Positions 1 to 8,725 of a stretch of DNA of 21,306 nucleotides are shown one piece after another; the stretch's first letter is position 1, and each line of letters starts with the position of its first letter. Source of the DNA: Gemmatimonadota bacterium. GTDB taxonomy: Bacteria > Gemmatimonadota > Gemmatimonadetes > Gemmatimonadales > GWC2-71-9. The notes under the pieces were generated by a model. That model was not told the DNA's origin. It made no database searches and saw only the letters and a list, made by a program, of their open reading frames with translations. The DNA lies in the NCBI GenBank assembly GCA_016713435.1, contig JADJPD010000026.1:1-21306 (forward strand). Reading direction: 5' to 3'. A program made the translations under genes and the position numbers.

Positions 1-1
1 G

Positions 2-553
2 CCCCGGCCGATCGCGCGCACCTATCGCCTGCTCTACCTCTGTACGGCGACGACCGAGCGCCAGGCCAGCGCCACCGGCCTCGACCCGCTCGTGGTGGCG
101 GCGCTCATCCGCCAGGAATCCGCCTGGGAGCCCCGCGCCCGCTCGCGCGCCGGCGCGCTCGGCCTCATGCAGGTGATGCCCGAGACCGGCCGCCTCCTGG
201 CCGGCTCCTCAAGCTGCCCGGCTGGAGCACCCGACCAGCTCCACGGCCCGGCCTTCGGCACCTCGGCTCGACCCACTCTGCCACCGGCTTCTACACGCCC
301 CACCCAGTTCGATGGCGGCCTGGCCCGCGCCCTCCTCGCCGCCTGCGCCTTAAGCATGGCCGCATTCGTGCACCCTCTCAGGGCCTTGGGCGCCGCCGCC
401 GTCGATCACGACCTCTTCGTCGAGAAGATCACCTTCGCCGAGACCCGCGACTACGTCCGCATCGTCCAGCGCAACGTCGCCATCTACCGCGCGCTCTACG
501 GCACCCGCAAGGCCGCCAAGGTCGCGCGCGAGGCCACCGACGCCATCAACTGA
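2..553 (+). CDS. Soluble lytic transglycosylase, C-terminal part (partial, internally scrambled)
   Basis: This is the C-terminal catalytic region of an Slt70/MltE-like lytic transglycosylase, which cleaves peptidoglycan glycan strands in the periplasm. The gene enters from the left edge, so the start is missing. The SLT signature is clear near the beginning: LIRQESAWEP carries the likely catalytic Glu, followed by GALGLMQVMPETG. The C-terminus (FAETRDYVRIVQRN, IYRALYG) is also typical of the family. Between about 200 and 400 the frame is wrong. Pieces of the expected protein (KLPGWS, DQLHGPAF, FDGGLARAL) appear in different frames, and the AYNAG motif normally found here is not visible in any frame. 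Compensating indels keep one frame open to the TGA at 551-553. The gene is either damaged or mis-assembled; the family call is secure. Confidence 0.8.
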   Translation, partial: PRPIARTYRLLYLCTATTERQASATGLDPLVVAALIRQESAWEPRARSRAGALGLMQVMPETGRLLAGSSSCPAGAPDQLHGPAFGTSARPTLPPASTRPTQFDGGLARALLAACALSMAAFVHPLRALGAAAVDHDLFVEKITFAETRDYVRIVQRNVAIYRALYGTRKAAKVAREATDAIN

Positions 554-575
554 CCGCCGGCCTCGGCACAAAACA

Positions 576-610
576 GCGGGGCTCGTCTCACGACGAGCCC
601 CGCCTTTATT
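576..610. terminator. Strong bidirectional rho-independent terminator
   Basis: A perfect 12-bp stem (GCGGGGCTCGTC, 576-587; GACGAGCCCCGC, 592-603) closes a four-base loop, TCAC. On the plus strand it is followed by CTTTATT, and on the minus strand the stem is followed by TGTTTTG. It lies 23 bp after the transglycosylase stop and also downstream of the minus-strand glycosyltransferase that ends at 763, so it can serve both convergent genes. Confidence 0.88.
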
Positions 611-620
611 CTCAGGACCA

Positions 621-717
621 GTACCGGCGAGCTGCGCTCCGCCAAGCTCGGATCTCACCCTTCGTGTTTTGATTCCGAAGACCCTGGGCGCCGGAGCACT
701 GCTCCAGCCGCTCACGG
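621..717. repeat. Palindromic intergenic element, copy A
   Basis: This copy matches the element at 3061-3159 at both ends but not in the middle. The left end reads GTACCGGCGAGCTGCGCTCC; the other copy has GTACCGGCGGAGCTACGCTC at the same place. The right end (GCGCCGGAGCACTGCTCC, then CCGCTCACGG) matches GCGTCGGAGCACAGCTCC, then GCCGCTACGG. Each end is itself a small hairpin of the form GGAGC-N3-GCTCC, and the two ends are inverted relative to each other. The core (about 648-685) is unrelated to copy B's core. No protein is encoded. It resembles a REP/BIME- or MITE-type element and lies between the shared terminator and the end of the glycosyltransferase gene. Confidence 0.65.
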
Positions 718-762
718 CTCGGGAAAGCTCCTCATGAGCTCCCCCGCCACCTCCGGCGAGTG

Positions 763-1836
763 CTAGTACGCCACCACCCGCTCATACAGCGCCACCTGCC
801 CTCTCCTCCATGACCTGCCGCGTGAGGAACTTCTCACCCGCGCCTTCCTGCATCCCCATCTTCACTCCGCAGGTAGGGATCGTGCGCCATCTGCCCAGCG
901 CCTCGGCCAGGGAGCGGACGTCGTGCACCGGCACCTCGAGGCCGGTCTCGCCGGGGCGTTCACCTCGCGGACGCCGGTCGGCACCGCCGCCGTGGTGATC
1001 ACCGGCCGCCGCCGCCATGGCCTCGAGCACCACCAGGCCGAACATCTCCTCCACCGCCACCGACGGCAGCACCAGAAGTCCGCCTCCGCCATGCGGCGCG
1101 GCAGGTCCTCGTCGGATACTCGCCGTGGAAGCGCCACCCGGTCCGCGAGCGCCAGCGCCTGCGTCAGCGTCTTGAGCCTCGGGCCCTCGGGGCCCGCGCC
1201 CACGATGTCGAGCCGGAGGTCCGGCACCCGCTCCAGCGCCCGGAGCAGCACGTCGAGCCCCTTGTACTTGGCCAGCCGCCCGATGAAGAGCGCGCGCGGC
1301 GGCGCATCCAGGGGCGCCGCGGGATGTCCGCCCAGCGGCTCTCGTCGATGCCGAAGGGGATCACCTCGGTCTTGTTCTCGAACCCCTCGAGCTCCCGCGA
1401 CAGCGCCAGGTGCGCCCGGCTCGGCACCACGATGGCCGCCGCGCGCCGCAGCACCGCCCGCGCCACGAAGCTGGCCCCCGGCTTCCGTGTATCCTGGTGC
1501 TGCGTCACCACGAGGGGGGTGCGCCGGGAGCGGAGCATGCAGGCCAGGTCGGCCAGCGGGTGGGGATGATGCAGGTGGATGATGTCGGCCCGCCGGCGCG
1601 CCGCCGTCAGGTACCCCGGCGCGATCTCCTCGCTGCCGAGCGCCCCGAACGAGAACACCCGCGTCACCGTGGAGCGCTGCCGCCCCCCCACGCGCCCGCC
1701 GATCCGGCTCTCCACCGCCACCACCGACACCTCGTGGCCGAGGGCGGGCGGCGCCCTCGGCCAGGTCCCCTGCACCACCCGCTCCATGCCCGCCCGAGCG
1801 GGGCCAGTAGTACTTCGCGAGATGGAGGATGCGCAT
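763..1836 (-). CDS. Glycosyltransferase, GT4-type (several frameshifts)
   Basis: Retaining GT-B glycosyltransferase, probably adding one sugar of the repeat unit at the inner face of the membrane. The ATG at 1836 begins MRILHLAKYYWPRSGG, a typical N-terminal strand for the family. Pieces in successive frames then read DIIHLHHPHPLADLACM, VVPSRAHLALSRE, VIPFGIDESRW, ALFIGRLAKYKGLDVLL, LDIVGAGPEGPRL and EEMFGLVVLEAMAA. The last is the conserved E-x7-E donor-binding motif. At least five shifts are needed (near 1795, 1310, 1075, 1015 and 800). As read, the frame stops at 782, but shifting near 800 gives QVALYERVVAY and a TAG at 763-765, a better C-terminus. The gene is divergent from the next glycosyltransferase. 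Donor and acceptor cannot be read from sequence. Confidence 0.8.
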
Positions 1837-1934
1837 GGGGTGCACCAAACTACACGGCGGGGATTGAGCCCGGCAGAGGGGCACGCCAACGGGTGAGCCC
1901 CGTCACCCGCGCGCGGGGGCCCGGGCCACGCTAC

Positions 1935-1950
1935 ATTGGTGCCTGCCAAT
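1935..1950. promoter_or_regulatory. Small dyad over the start of the 1949 gene
   Basis: ATTGG (1935-1939) and CCAAT (1946-1950) form an inverted repeat with a six-base gap that overlaps the ATG at 1949. A weak -10-like TACATT sits at 1932-1937, which would give a very short leader. No good -35 box or Shine-Dalgarno is visible in the 112-base divergent gap (1837-1948). The dyad could be chance. Confidence 0.2.
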
Positions 1951-3047
1951 GCGCGCCGTCATCGTCTCCCCACCTACATCGATCCCGCCACCCGCGGGAA
2001 GCTCAAGGCGCTGGTAGGCCTCGGCTGCACCCTGAGCGTCGCGGTGCCCGCCGCCTGGTCCCCCCACCCGCGCGGCCCCGCGCTGCAGGCCACCGCAGGG
2101 CAACGACGGCGGCCTCCGCATCGTCCCCATCCCCGTCACCGGGGACCGCGGCGAGGGGGTGGCCTGGCGCTCCAAGGACCTCTACCGGCTCCTGAGCGAC
2201 TTCCGCCCCGACATCGTCCAGGTCGAAGCCGAGCCCTGGACCCCGGCCGCCGCGACGGTCAGCAGCCACGCGGCCAAGCTCCGCCAGCCCCTCGTCCTCT
2301 TCGGCTGGGAGAGCGTGGCCCGCTCCTTCGGGTTCTTCGAGGGGTTCCGGGGCGGGCGCACCCTGGACCGCGCCACCGGCCTGATCGGCGGCAACCGCGT
2401 GGCCGCCGCCATCCTCACCAAGGGCAAGCCGGGCGTCCCGGTCACGGTCATCCCCAGCTCGGCATCCCCCGCCCCTCGAGGTGCAGCGGCCCAGCGAGCC
2501 GGGCCTCGCCATCGCCTTCGTGGGCCGGCTGGTGCCGGAAAAGGGGCTCGACTGCCTCTTCCGCGCCTGCGTGAAGCTGCTCGGCAAGTGGACCCTGACC
2601 GTGGTGGGCAGCGGCCCCGCGCAGGAGCAGCTCGAGCAGCTGGCCGAGAAGCTGGGCATCGCCAGCCGGATCACGTGGAAGGGCGCCTTGCCGCCCGAGA
2701 CGGTGCGCACCCTCTGGGCGGAGGTGGACACCCTGGTGATCCCCTCCCGCACCACGCCCGGCTGGGTGGAGACCTTCCACCAGCCGCTGGTGGAGGCCAT
2801 GGGCCACGGCGTCACGGTGGTGGGCAGCGACTCGGGCGCCCTCCCCGAGCTCATTGATACGGCCGGCCTCGTGGTCCCCGAGGACGACGTCCCGGCGCTT
2901 ACCGCCGCCCTGCAGCACCTCGCCGACAGCCCCCGCGAGCGCCAGCGCCTCGGCCGCGAGGCCCGCCTCCGCGTGATGCACGACTACGTCGACGACGCCG
3001 TGGCCCGTCGCACCCTCGAGTTCTGGGAATCGCTCCGCCGCCCCTGA
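1949..3047 (+). CDS. Glycosyltransferase, GT4-type (frameshifted in the N-terminal half)
   Basis: A second GT-B glycosyltransferase, divergent from the first. The ATG at 1949 gives MRAVIVSP; a shift near 1970 leads to YIDPATRGKLKALVGLG, and another near 2100 to IVPIPVTGDRGEGVAWR. The frame DFRPDIVQVEAEPW...LVLFGWESVARSFGF then runs to about 2455. Two close shifts there lead into an intact C-terminal domain from 2481 to the TGA at 3045-3047. This domain has LAIAFVGRLVPEKGLD, LTVVGSGPAQEQLEQL and ETFHQPLVEAMGHGVTVVGS, the conserved E-x7-E nucleotide-sugar region. Length (about 365 aa) is normal for the family. The palindromic element at 3061 follows directly. Sugar specificity is unknown. Confidence 0.82.
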
Positions 3048-3060
3048 CCCCCACACCATC

Positions 3061-3159
3061 CCCGTACCGGCGGAGCTACGCTCCGCCGACTCGATCCCCG
3101 GGTCCGTCGACTGGGACCCCGGGGATCGCGGCGTCGGAGCACAGCTCCGCCGCTACGGG
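3061..3159. repeat. Palindromic intergenic element, copy B
   Basis: A 99-bp near-palindrome fills most of the gap between a glycosyltransferase and the export gene. The outermost ends are CCCGTACC and GCTACGGG. The left arm folds as GGCGGAGC-TAC-GCTCCGCC and the right arm as CGGAGC-ACA-GCTCCG. The core GATCCCCGGGTCC (3093-3105) pairs with GGACCCCGGGGATC (3114-3127), with one bulge. The ends match copy A at 621-717 in reading order. It has no U-tract, so it is not a classic terminator, but the transcript would fold strongly and could attenuate or stabilise the mRNA. Confidence 0.7.
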
Positions 3160-3207
3160 TCTCGTGCCCTTCCAAAGACCCCCCGTATCCCCTCATTTTT
3201 GGGGCCA

Positions 3208-5726
3208 ATGACACCCCACACCATCCGCCGCACCCTCCGGGTCGCGGCCCTCGTGCTCAGCCTCGGGCTCGGCCTCACGAGCGCGCTCCGGGCCCAGGTG
3301 CCGGGCCAGGCGCAGGGCCTCCCCTCGCCCGCGCAGGCGCAGCAGATGCTGCAGGGCCGCCCCGACCTCGCCGCCAAGGTGCGCGAGAAGATCGGCGCCT
3401 CGGGCCTGAGTCCCGAGCAGGTCCGCGCCCGCCTCCGCGCCGCCGGCTACCCCGACAACCTCCTCGACGCCTACCTCCCCGGCGCCGACAGCACCGCCGC
3501 CGGCCGGAAGCCCACCAGCGGCATCCTCGATGCCGTGCGGCTCCTCGGCATCGTGAGCGTTGAGGAAGCGGACAGTCTTTACTTCCTCACCGACAGCGCC
3601 CAGGCGGTGATGGACTCGCTCCGCGCTGACAGCCTCAGCGAGCGCGGCACCGGCCTCAAGGTCTTCGGCCTCGCGCTGTTCCGCCGCTCCACCAGCCTCT
3701 TCATCCCGACCCTCGCCGGCCCGGTGGACGCCAACTACCGCCTCGGCCCCGGCGACGGCCTGGTGCTCATCCTCACCGGCGACGTGGAGCTGGCGCACGA
3801 GCTCGAGGTCACCCGCGAGGGCTTCATCGCCATCCGCAGGTGGGCCAGCTCAACGTGGCCAACCTGACGCTGGCCGAGCTGACCGACCTGCTCTACACCC
3901 GCCTCGCGCGGGTGTACTCGGGCGTGCGCCGCGGCCCGGGCGCCACCACCCGCTTCAGCGTCAGCGTGTCGCGGCTCCGCGCGGTCCAGGTCTTCGTCAC
4001 CGGCGACGTGGCACGCCCCGGCTCCTTCCAGCTCTCCGCGGCCGGCACCGCCATGACGGCGCTCTACGCCGCCGGCGGCCCCACCGAGAACGGCTCCTTC
4101 CGCCGGGTCGAGGTGCGCCGCGGCGGGAAGCTGGTGGACTCGCTCGACGTGTACGACTACCTCCTCCGCGGTGAGAGCGCCGGCGATGCCCGCCTCGAGA
4201 ACGGCGACGTGCTCTTCGTCCCCGTCCGCGGCATCCAGGTGAAGCTGGCGGGCAAAGTGGTGCGCCCGGCCATCTACGAGCTCAAGCCGCGGGAGACCCT
4301 CGCCGACCTGATCCGCGCCGCCGGCGGCTTCGAGGCCAACGCCCTCCGCCGCCGCGTGCAGGTGGACCGCATCCTGCCGCCCGCCCAGCGCGGCGTGAAC
4401 GGCCGCGACCGGGTGGTCCTCGACATCGCCTCCGACCAGTTCACCGACGGCGTCGGCCCCGCCTTCGCGCTGGCCCCCGGCGACTCCGTCACCGTCTTCG
4501 CCGTCGCCGACCGTCGCCGGAGCGCGGTGACCGTCCTCGGCAACGTCTGGACCCCGGGCGCCGTGGGCACAGCCCCGGCATGAAGCTGTCGGACGCCATC
4601 CGCCTTGCCGGCGGGCCCAAGCCCGACGTCTACCTCGGCCAGATCCTCGTCAGCCGCCTGCTCGCGGACTCGAGCCGCATCCAGCTCCGTTCCGCCTTCC
4701 GGGACTCCACCGGCGCCGTCACCGGGGACCTCCCGCTCGAGGAGGACGACGAGATCACGGTCTTCTCCCGCACCGCCTTCCGGCCCGAGCGCTACGTGGT
4801 GGTCACCGGGGCCGTGTGGAAGCCGGGCCGGGTCATCTACCGGGATGGCCTGACCCTGCGCGACGCCGTCCTGCAGGTGGACGGCCTCTCCGGCGAGGCC
4901 CTCCTCTCACCGAGGCCGAGATCGCCCGGCTGCCCGAGGACAGCCTGCGCCACCGCGGCCGCGTGGCCGAGACCTTCCGGGTGCCGCTCGACTCCACCTA
5001 CCTCTTCGACCGCGATCCCTCGGGCCGCTACCCCAGCCCGCCGGGCCAGGCCGCGCCAGCCACCGGCGCCGCCGAGGTGGTGCTCAAGCCCTACGACAAC
5101 GTCCTGATCCTGCGCCAGCCCGACTGGGAGCTGCACCGCACCATCGACCTCAGCGGCCAGGTGCGCTTCCCCGGCCGCTACGCGCTCCTCACCCGGACCG
5201 ATCGCCTTACCGACCTCATCGCGCGCGCGGGCGGACTCACCAAGGAGGCGTACCCGGACGGGTATCCGGTTCTACCGCAACAGTGATCGCGGCGGCCGCA
5301 TCGGCGTCGACCTCCCAGGTGCTCGATGACCCAAGCTACCGCGACAACCTGATCCTCTCCGACGGCGACTCGATCTTCATCCCCGAGTACATCCCCGTCG
5401 TCTACGTCCGCGGCGCCGTGAACGCGGCCATGTCCGTCACCTACGTGAAGGGCCGCAGCCTCGACTATTACATCGGCGCCGCCGGCGGCTACAGCCGCGA
5501 GGCCGACCGAAACCGCGCCTACGTCACCCAGCCCAGCGGCAAGGTCGAGAGCGTCCACAAGCACTTCTGGTTCCTCCCCGACTCCAAGCCCGACCCGCTC
5601 GCCGGCGCCGAGGTCTTCGTCCCCGCCAAGGACCCGGCCGACAAGAAGGACTGGCTGGCCTTTCGCGGGCCCCGGCGCAGATCCTCGCCAGCCTGGCCGC
5701 GGTCGTCGTGAGTGGTCGTGAAGTAG
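3208..5726 (+). CDS. Polysaccharide export (OPX/Wza-type) protein with about six SLBB repeats, multiply frameshifted
   Basis: Outer-membrane polysaccharide export protein. The ATG at 3208 is followed by a signal peptide (VAALVLSLGLGLTSALRAQ) with no lipobox Cys; an in-frame TTG at 3199 is the alternative. The Poly_export domain follows (DANYRLGPGDGLVLILTGDV, then VGQLNVANLTLAELTDLLY). About six SLBB-like units start near VFVTGDVARPGSF, VKLAGKVVRPAIYEL, VTVLGNVWTPGAV, VVVTGAVWKPGRV, IDLSGQVRFPGRYAL and VYVRGAVNAAMSV. Frameshifts lie near 3834, 4567, 4905, 5235, 5313, 5660 and 5711. At 3834, adding one C restores AIPQVGQLNV. Removing an A near 5711 changes the end to a Val-rich hydrophobic tail and TAG at 5724-5726. 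At about 840 aa it is over twice the length of E. coli Wza. It ends at a terminator. Confidence 0.88.
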
Positions 5727-5746
5727 GGAGTCACGCCGTAATGCCT

Positions 5747-5786
5747 GCGGGGGTGGTGCCGGCCAGGCACCACCCCCCGCGCGTTT
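5747..5786 (+). terminator. Rho-independent terminator after the export gene
   Basis: GCGGGGGTGGTGCC (5747-5760) pairs with GGCACCACCCCCCGC (5766-5780), with one extra C bulged, over a GGCCA loop. It is followed by GCGTTT, a short U-run. It starts 20 bases after the restored stop at 5726. On the minus strand no U-tract follows, so it probably does not terminate the convergent dehydratase gene well. Nothing else is visible in 5727-5839. Confidence 0.7.
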
Positions 5787-5839
5787 CCCCGCCAGGGGCT
5801 CAGTCCTTCAGGAACCGCTCCGCGCCGGGCTGTCACTCT

Positions 5840-7703
5840 TCACCGGGCCCCGGCCAGCGTGGCCTCGTAGTCCGGCACCACCGACGGAGCAGCGAGCGCA
5901 GGTCGTCGTGGCCCACCCTCCTCGGCCGCGTGAATGAGGTCCCCACCACGGTGGTGACCCCGATGGGGAGCGCCGCGTTCTTGGCGCGGAGCACCTTCGG
6001 AGTGCCCCGTCGGTGAAGCGTGTTCCGCGTCGAAGAACAGCTCCTCGTAGAGCTTTCGCCGGGCCGCGTGCCGCTGAAGCGGATCTCGATGTCGCTCCAC
6101 TTCCTTCCCGGAGAGCCGGATCAGGTCAGCCGCCAGGTCCGCGATCTTCACCGGCTCCCCCATGTCCAGCACGAACACCTCGCCACCCTGCCCCAGCGCC
6201 CCAGCCTGCAGCACCAGCTGCACCGCCTCGGGGATCGTCATGAAGTAGCGGCGCATCTCCGGGTGGGTGACGGTCACTGGCCCGCCGTCGGCGATCTGCT
6301 TGAGGAACGTCGGCACCACCGACCCGCGGCTCCCCAGCACGTTGCCGAAGCGCACGGCCACGAAATTCCGGTCCTGCTCCTCCGCCACCATCTGCACCAG
6401 CTGCTCCGCCACCCGCTTGGTGGCGCCCATGACGCTGGTGGGCCGTACCGCCTTGTCGGTGGAGATCATCACCAGGTGCTCCACCCCGAACTCCGCCGCG
6501 GCGGTCACCACGTTCCGGGTCCCCAGGATGTTGTTGCGCACCGCCTCGGCGATGTTGTCCTCCATCAGCGGCACGTGCTTGTGCGCCGCCGCGTGGAACA
6601 CCGAGTACGGCTGCCACCGCTCGAACGTCCGCCGCATCTGGCCCGCATCCTTCACGTCGGCGATCACGGCCTCGAGCCGGATGTGCGGCCAGCGCTGGGT
6701 CAGCTCCTGCTGGATCCCGAAGATCGAGTTCTCCCCATGGCCAACAAGCACAAGGCGCGCGGGCTCGAGCCCCGCCACCTGACGGCACAGCTCCGACCCG
6801 ATCGAACCACCGGCGCCAGTCACGAGCACCGTCCGCTCCATGGCCAGCGACTGCACTGACGCCAGGTCGATCCTCACCGGCTCCCGCCGCAAGAGGTCCT
6901 GAATCTCCACCTGCCGGAGCGCGAAGGGATCAAACTTCCCTGACAGGATGTCACCGATGCTGGGGAGCGTTCGTGTCCTCACGCCCGACGCGGTAGCCGC
7001 CGTCACCAGCGCGCGCAGCACCTCGCCCCGCACCGTCGGCATGGCGACGAGGAGTTCATCGACGGCTAACTCACCGCAGACCCGGGCGGTTTCAGACAGC
7101 GTCCCGAGGACGGGCAGCCCATGGAGCTTGTGCCCCTGCTTCGCCAGATCATCATCCACGAATCCCACGGGGATCAGGCCAAGGCGCGGATGGGTATCGA
7201 TCTGCTTGACCAGCATGCCGCCGGCGGTCCCCGCGCCGGCGATAAGCACCCTCCGAGTCCCCTCGCCCCCCTTGAGCGCCCGCCGCGCGACCCCCGCACG
7301 CACCAGGAATCGCGGCAGCGAGACAACCGCGCTCGTAAGGAGCATGTCGAGGAGTAATTGAGACAGCGGCGGGCGGACCGCGGCGAGCCCCGTGGCGGGC
7401 AGCAACCAGGCCCCGACGGCAAAACAGGTGACGCCGGACGCCAAGGTGGCGTGGAGGATCGTGCGAAGCTCTGTCACGCTGGCGATCCCACAGCCGCCGG
7501 TACAGCCCGAAGGCCAGCAGGAAGCCGAGCTTGAGGGGGAGCGTCAGCGCGATGTAGGCGAGCGCCACTTCAGTGTACGGCGCGGGCCAGGCAAAGCCCT
7601 CGAAACGTAGGACGTAGCCGAGGACCGTTGCTGCTGGAAGCAGCAGCAGGTCTGACAGGAACAGATACCGGTTTCGGAGTCCGTTCCGAGAGGTGGGTGC
7701 CAT
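5840..7703 (-). CDS. Membrane-anchored nucleotide-sugar 4,6-dehydratase, FlaA1/CapD/PglF type (frameshifted)
   Basis: Likely converts a UDP-HexNAc to its 4-keto-6-deoxy form for the polysaccharide precursor. The ATG at 7703 gives MAPTSRNGLRNRYLFLSDLL and several membrane helices (to about residue 125). A cytoplasmic nucleotide-binding domain follows (RVLIAGAGTAGGMLVKQ), then the SDR domain (VTGAGGSIGSELC). The active-site segment ISTDKAVRPTSVMGATKR has Thr-Asp-Lys and Met in place of the usual SDR Tyr, as in PglF-type dehydratases. Length, about 620 aa, is normal. A shift near 7487 splits off the membrane part. Further shifts near 6090 and 6058 hide DIEIRFSGTRPGEKLYEELF, and others hide the region 6015-5890. 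The true last residues are therefore uncertain. Confidence 0.88.
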
Positions 7704-7767
7704 GTCGTCCGGTTTTGGGGTGGTGGCCGGTGCTCGTGGAAGCAGGACGCGGGCCACGGAATGTCCA

Positions 7768-7795
7768 AATCTACAGCCCGCTACGATCCGGTCAA
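7768..7795 (-). promoter_or_regulatory. Candidate sigma70-type promoter for the dehydratase gene
   Basis: On the minus strand TTGACC (7795-7790) and TAGATT (7773-7768) are 16 bases apart. This would start transcription near 7761, about 58 bases before the ATG at 7703. The surrounding 7745-7830 stretch is more AT-rich than the coding DNA, as expected for a divergent promoter region. No equally good promoter for gmhB is visible in the opposite direction. The call rests on consensus match only. Confidence 0.4.
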
Positions 7796-7928
7796 TTGCC
7801 TGTAAATTCAGGACTTAGGCCCCTGTAGCGCCCCGCGACAGGCGCACCGCCTCCCCGAATGCCCCCTTTGGGTTGCCCCGTCCTCCTGAACCCGGCTAGT
7901 CTTTCCCTCTCCCCGGAAGCAAAGGCCG

Positions 7929-8705
7929 ATGCCGCTGGACGTCCATCCGATCGCCCCGGCGACGACCGCCCTGGTCAACGCCCCCGCCCTCGAGGCGGCC
8001 GCGCGCGCGCGGCCCGGCGTGGTGGTGGCATGGGAGGAACGCGGCCAGGAGGTCATGCGAGTGGCCGACGGCCCCCCGGGCACCGCGTCCGGGCCAGTGG
8101 GGGTTCGCCTGACGCGCCGCAGCGGCCGCCTCAAGGAACGCCGCCCCAACCTGCTCATTCTCGATCGCGACGGCACCCTGATCGAGGACCGACACTACCT
8201 GAGTGATCCCGACCGCGTGGCCCTCCTTCCCGGCGTTGCCGCCGGCCTGCGCGAGTTCGAGAAGGCCGGCTTCACCGTGGTGGTGGTCACCAATCAGAGC
8301 GGCGTGGCCCGCGGCCTCGTTACCCTGGACCAGCTCGCCGCCATCCACGCCCGCCTCGAGCAGGTCCTGGCCCGCGAGGGGGTCCGGCTGGACGGCATCT
8401 ACAGCTGCCCCCACGACGGCGCCAGCGGCTGCCTCTGCCGCAAGCCCGGCACCGCCCTCGTGGAGCGCGCCGCCACCGAACTCGGCGTGGATCCGGCCCG
8501 CGCCATCGTCGTCGGGGACAAGCTGGCCGACCTCGAGCTGGGCCGCGCCCTCGGCGTTCCCACCGCCCTCGTGACCACCGGCTACGGCGCCCGGACCCTC
8601 ACCGAAGCGGCCAACCGTGCCGATTATCTGGTGGGGGACCTGCTTGAGCTGGCGCGCATCGTCCGCCACCCGGCCGGGCTCCCCGTGGTGCGCACCGTTC
8701 CCTGA
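7929..8705 (+). CDS. gmhB: D-glycero-beta-D-manno-heptose-1,7-bisphosphate 7-phosphatase (HAD-IIIA family)
   Basis: Removes the 7-phosphate of heptose 1,7-bisphosphate in the ADP- or GDP-heptose pathway, in the cytoplasm. The HAD motif I is LLILDRDGTLI (Asp79 and Asp81), motif II is VVVVTNQSG and the late motif is AIVVGDKLADLELG. The Zn loop CPHDGASGCLCRKP has the Cys-X-His and Cys-X-Cys pattern of GmhB. The frame is intact. From the ATG at 7929 there are 78 residues before the nucleophile, far more than the usual few. A perfect AGGAGG at 8047-8052 stands 8 bases before an in-frame GTG at 8061, giving 214 aa, so the shorter protein may be the real one. Third-position GC is coding-like throughout, so I kept 7929. 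It lies 20 bases before gmhA. Confidence 0.88.
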   Translation: MPLDVHPIAPATTALVNAPALEAAARARPGVVVAWEERGQEVMRVADGPPGTASGPVGVRLTRRSGRLKERRPNLLILDRDGTLIEDRHYLSDPDRVALLPGVAAGLREFEKAGFTVVVVTNQSGVARGLVTLDQLAAIHARLEQVLAREGVRLDGIYSCPHDGASGCLCRKPGTALVERAATELGVDPARAIVVGDKLADLELGRALGVPTALVTTGYGARTLTEAANRADYLVGDLLELARIVRHPAGLPVVRTVP

Positions 8706-8725
8706 ACCCCGCCCCCGAGGCGCCG

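Noticed and set aside
350..715. Minus-strand frame of about 121 residues across the terminator and copy A
   Set aside because: It crosses the strong terminator and the transglycosylase end, has no family features and no start signal.
621..3159. CRISPR array or transposon ends
   Set aside because: There are only two copies 2.4 kb apart with genes between them, no spacers and no transposase; they fit REP/MITE-like elements better.
3061..3159. Copy B as the intrinsic terminator of the upstream glycosyltransferase
   Set aside because: The stems are strong but no U-tract follows on either side. I treat it as a repeat element with possible attenuating effect.
4580..5711. Separate small SLBB genes in three overlapping frames
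   Set aside because: The pieces continue one another in order and are joined by single-base changes, so they are one export gene.
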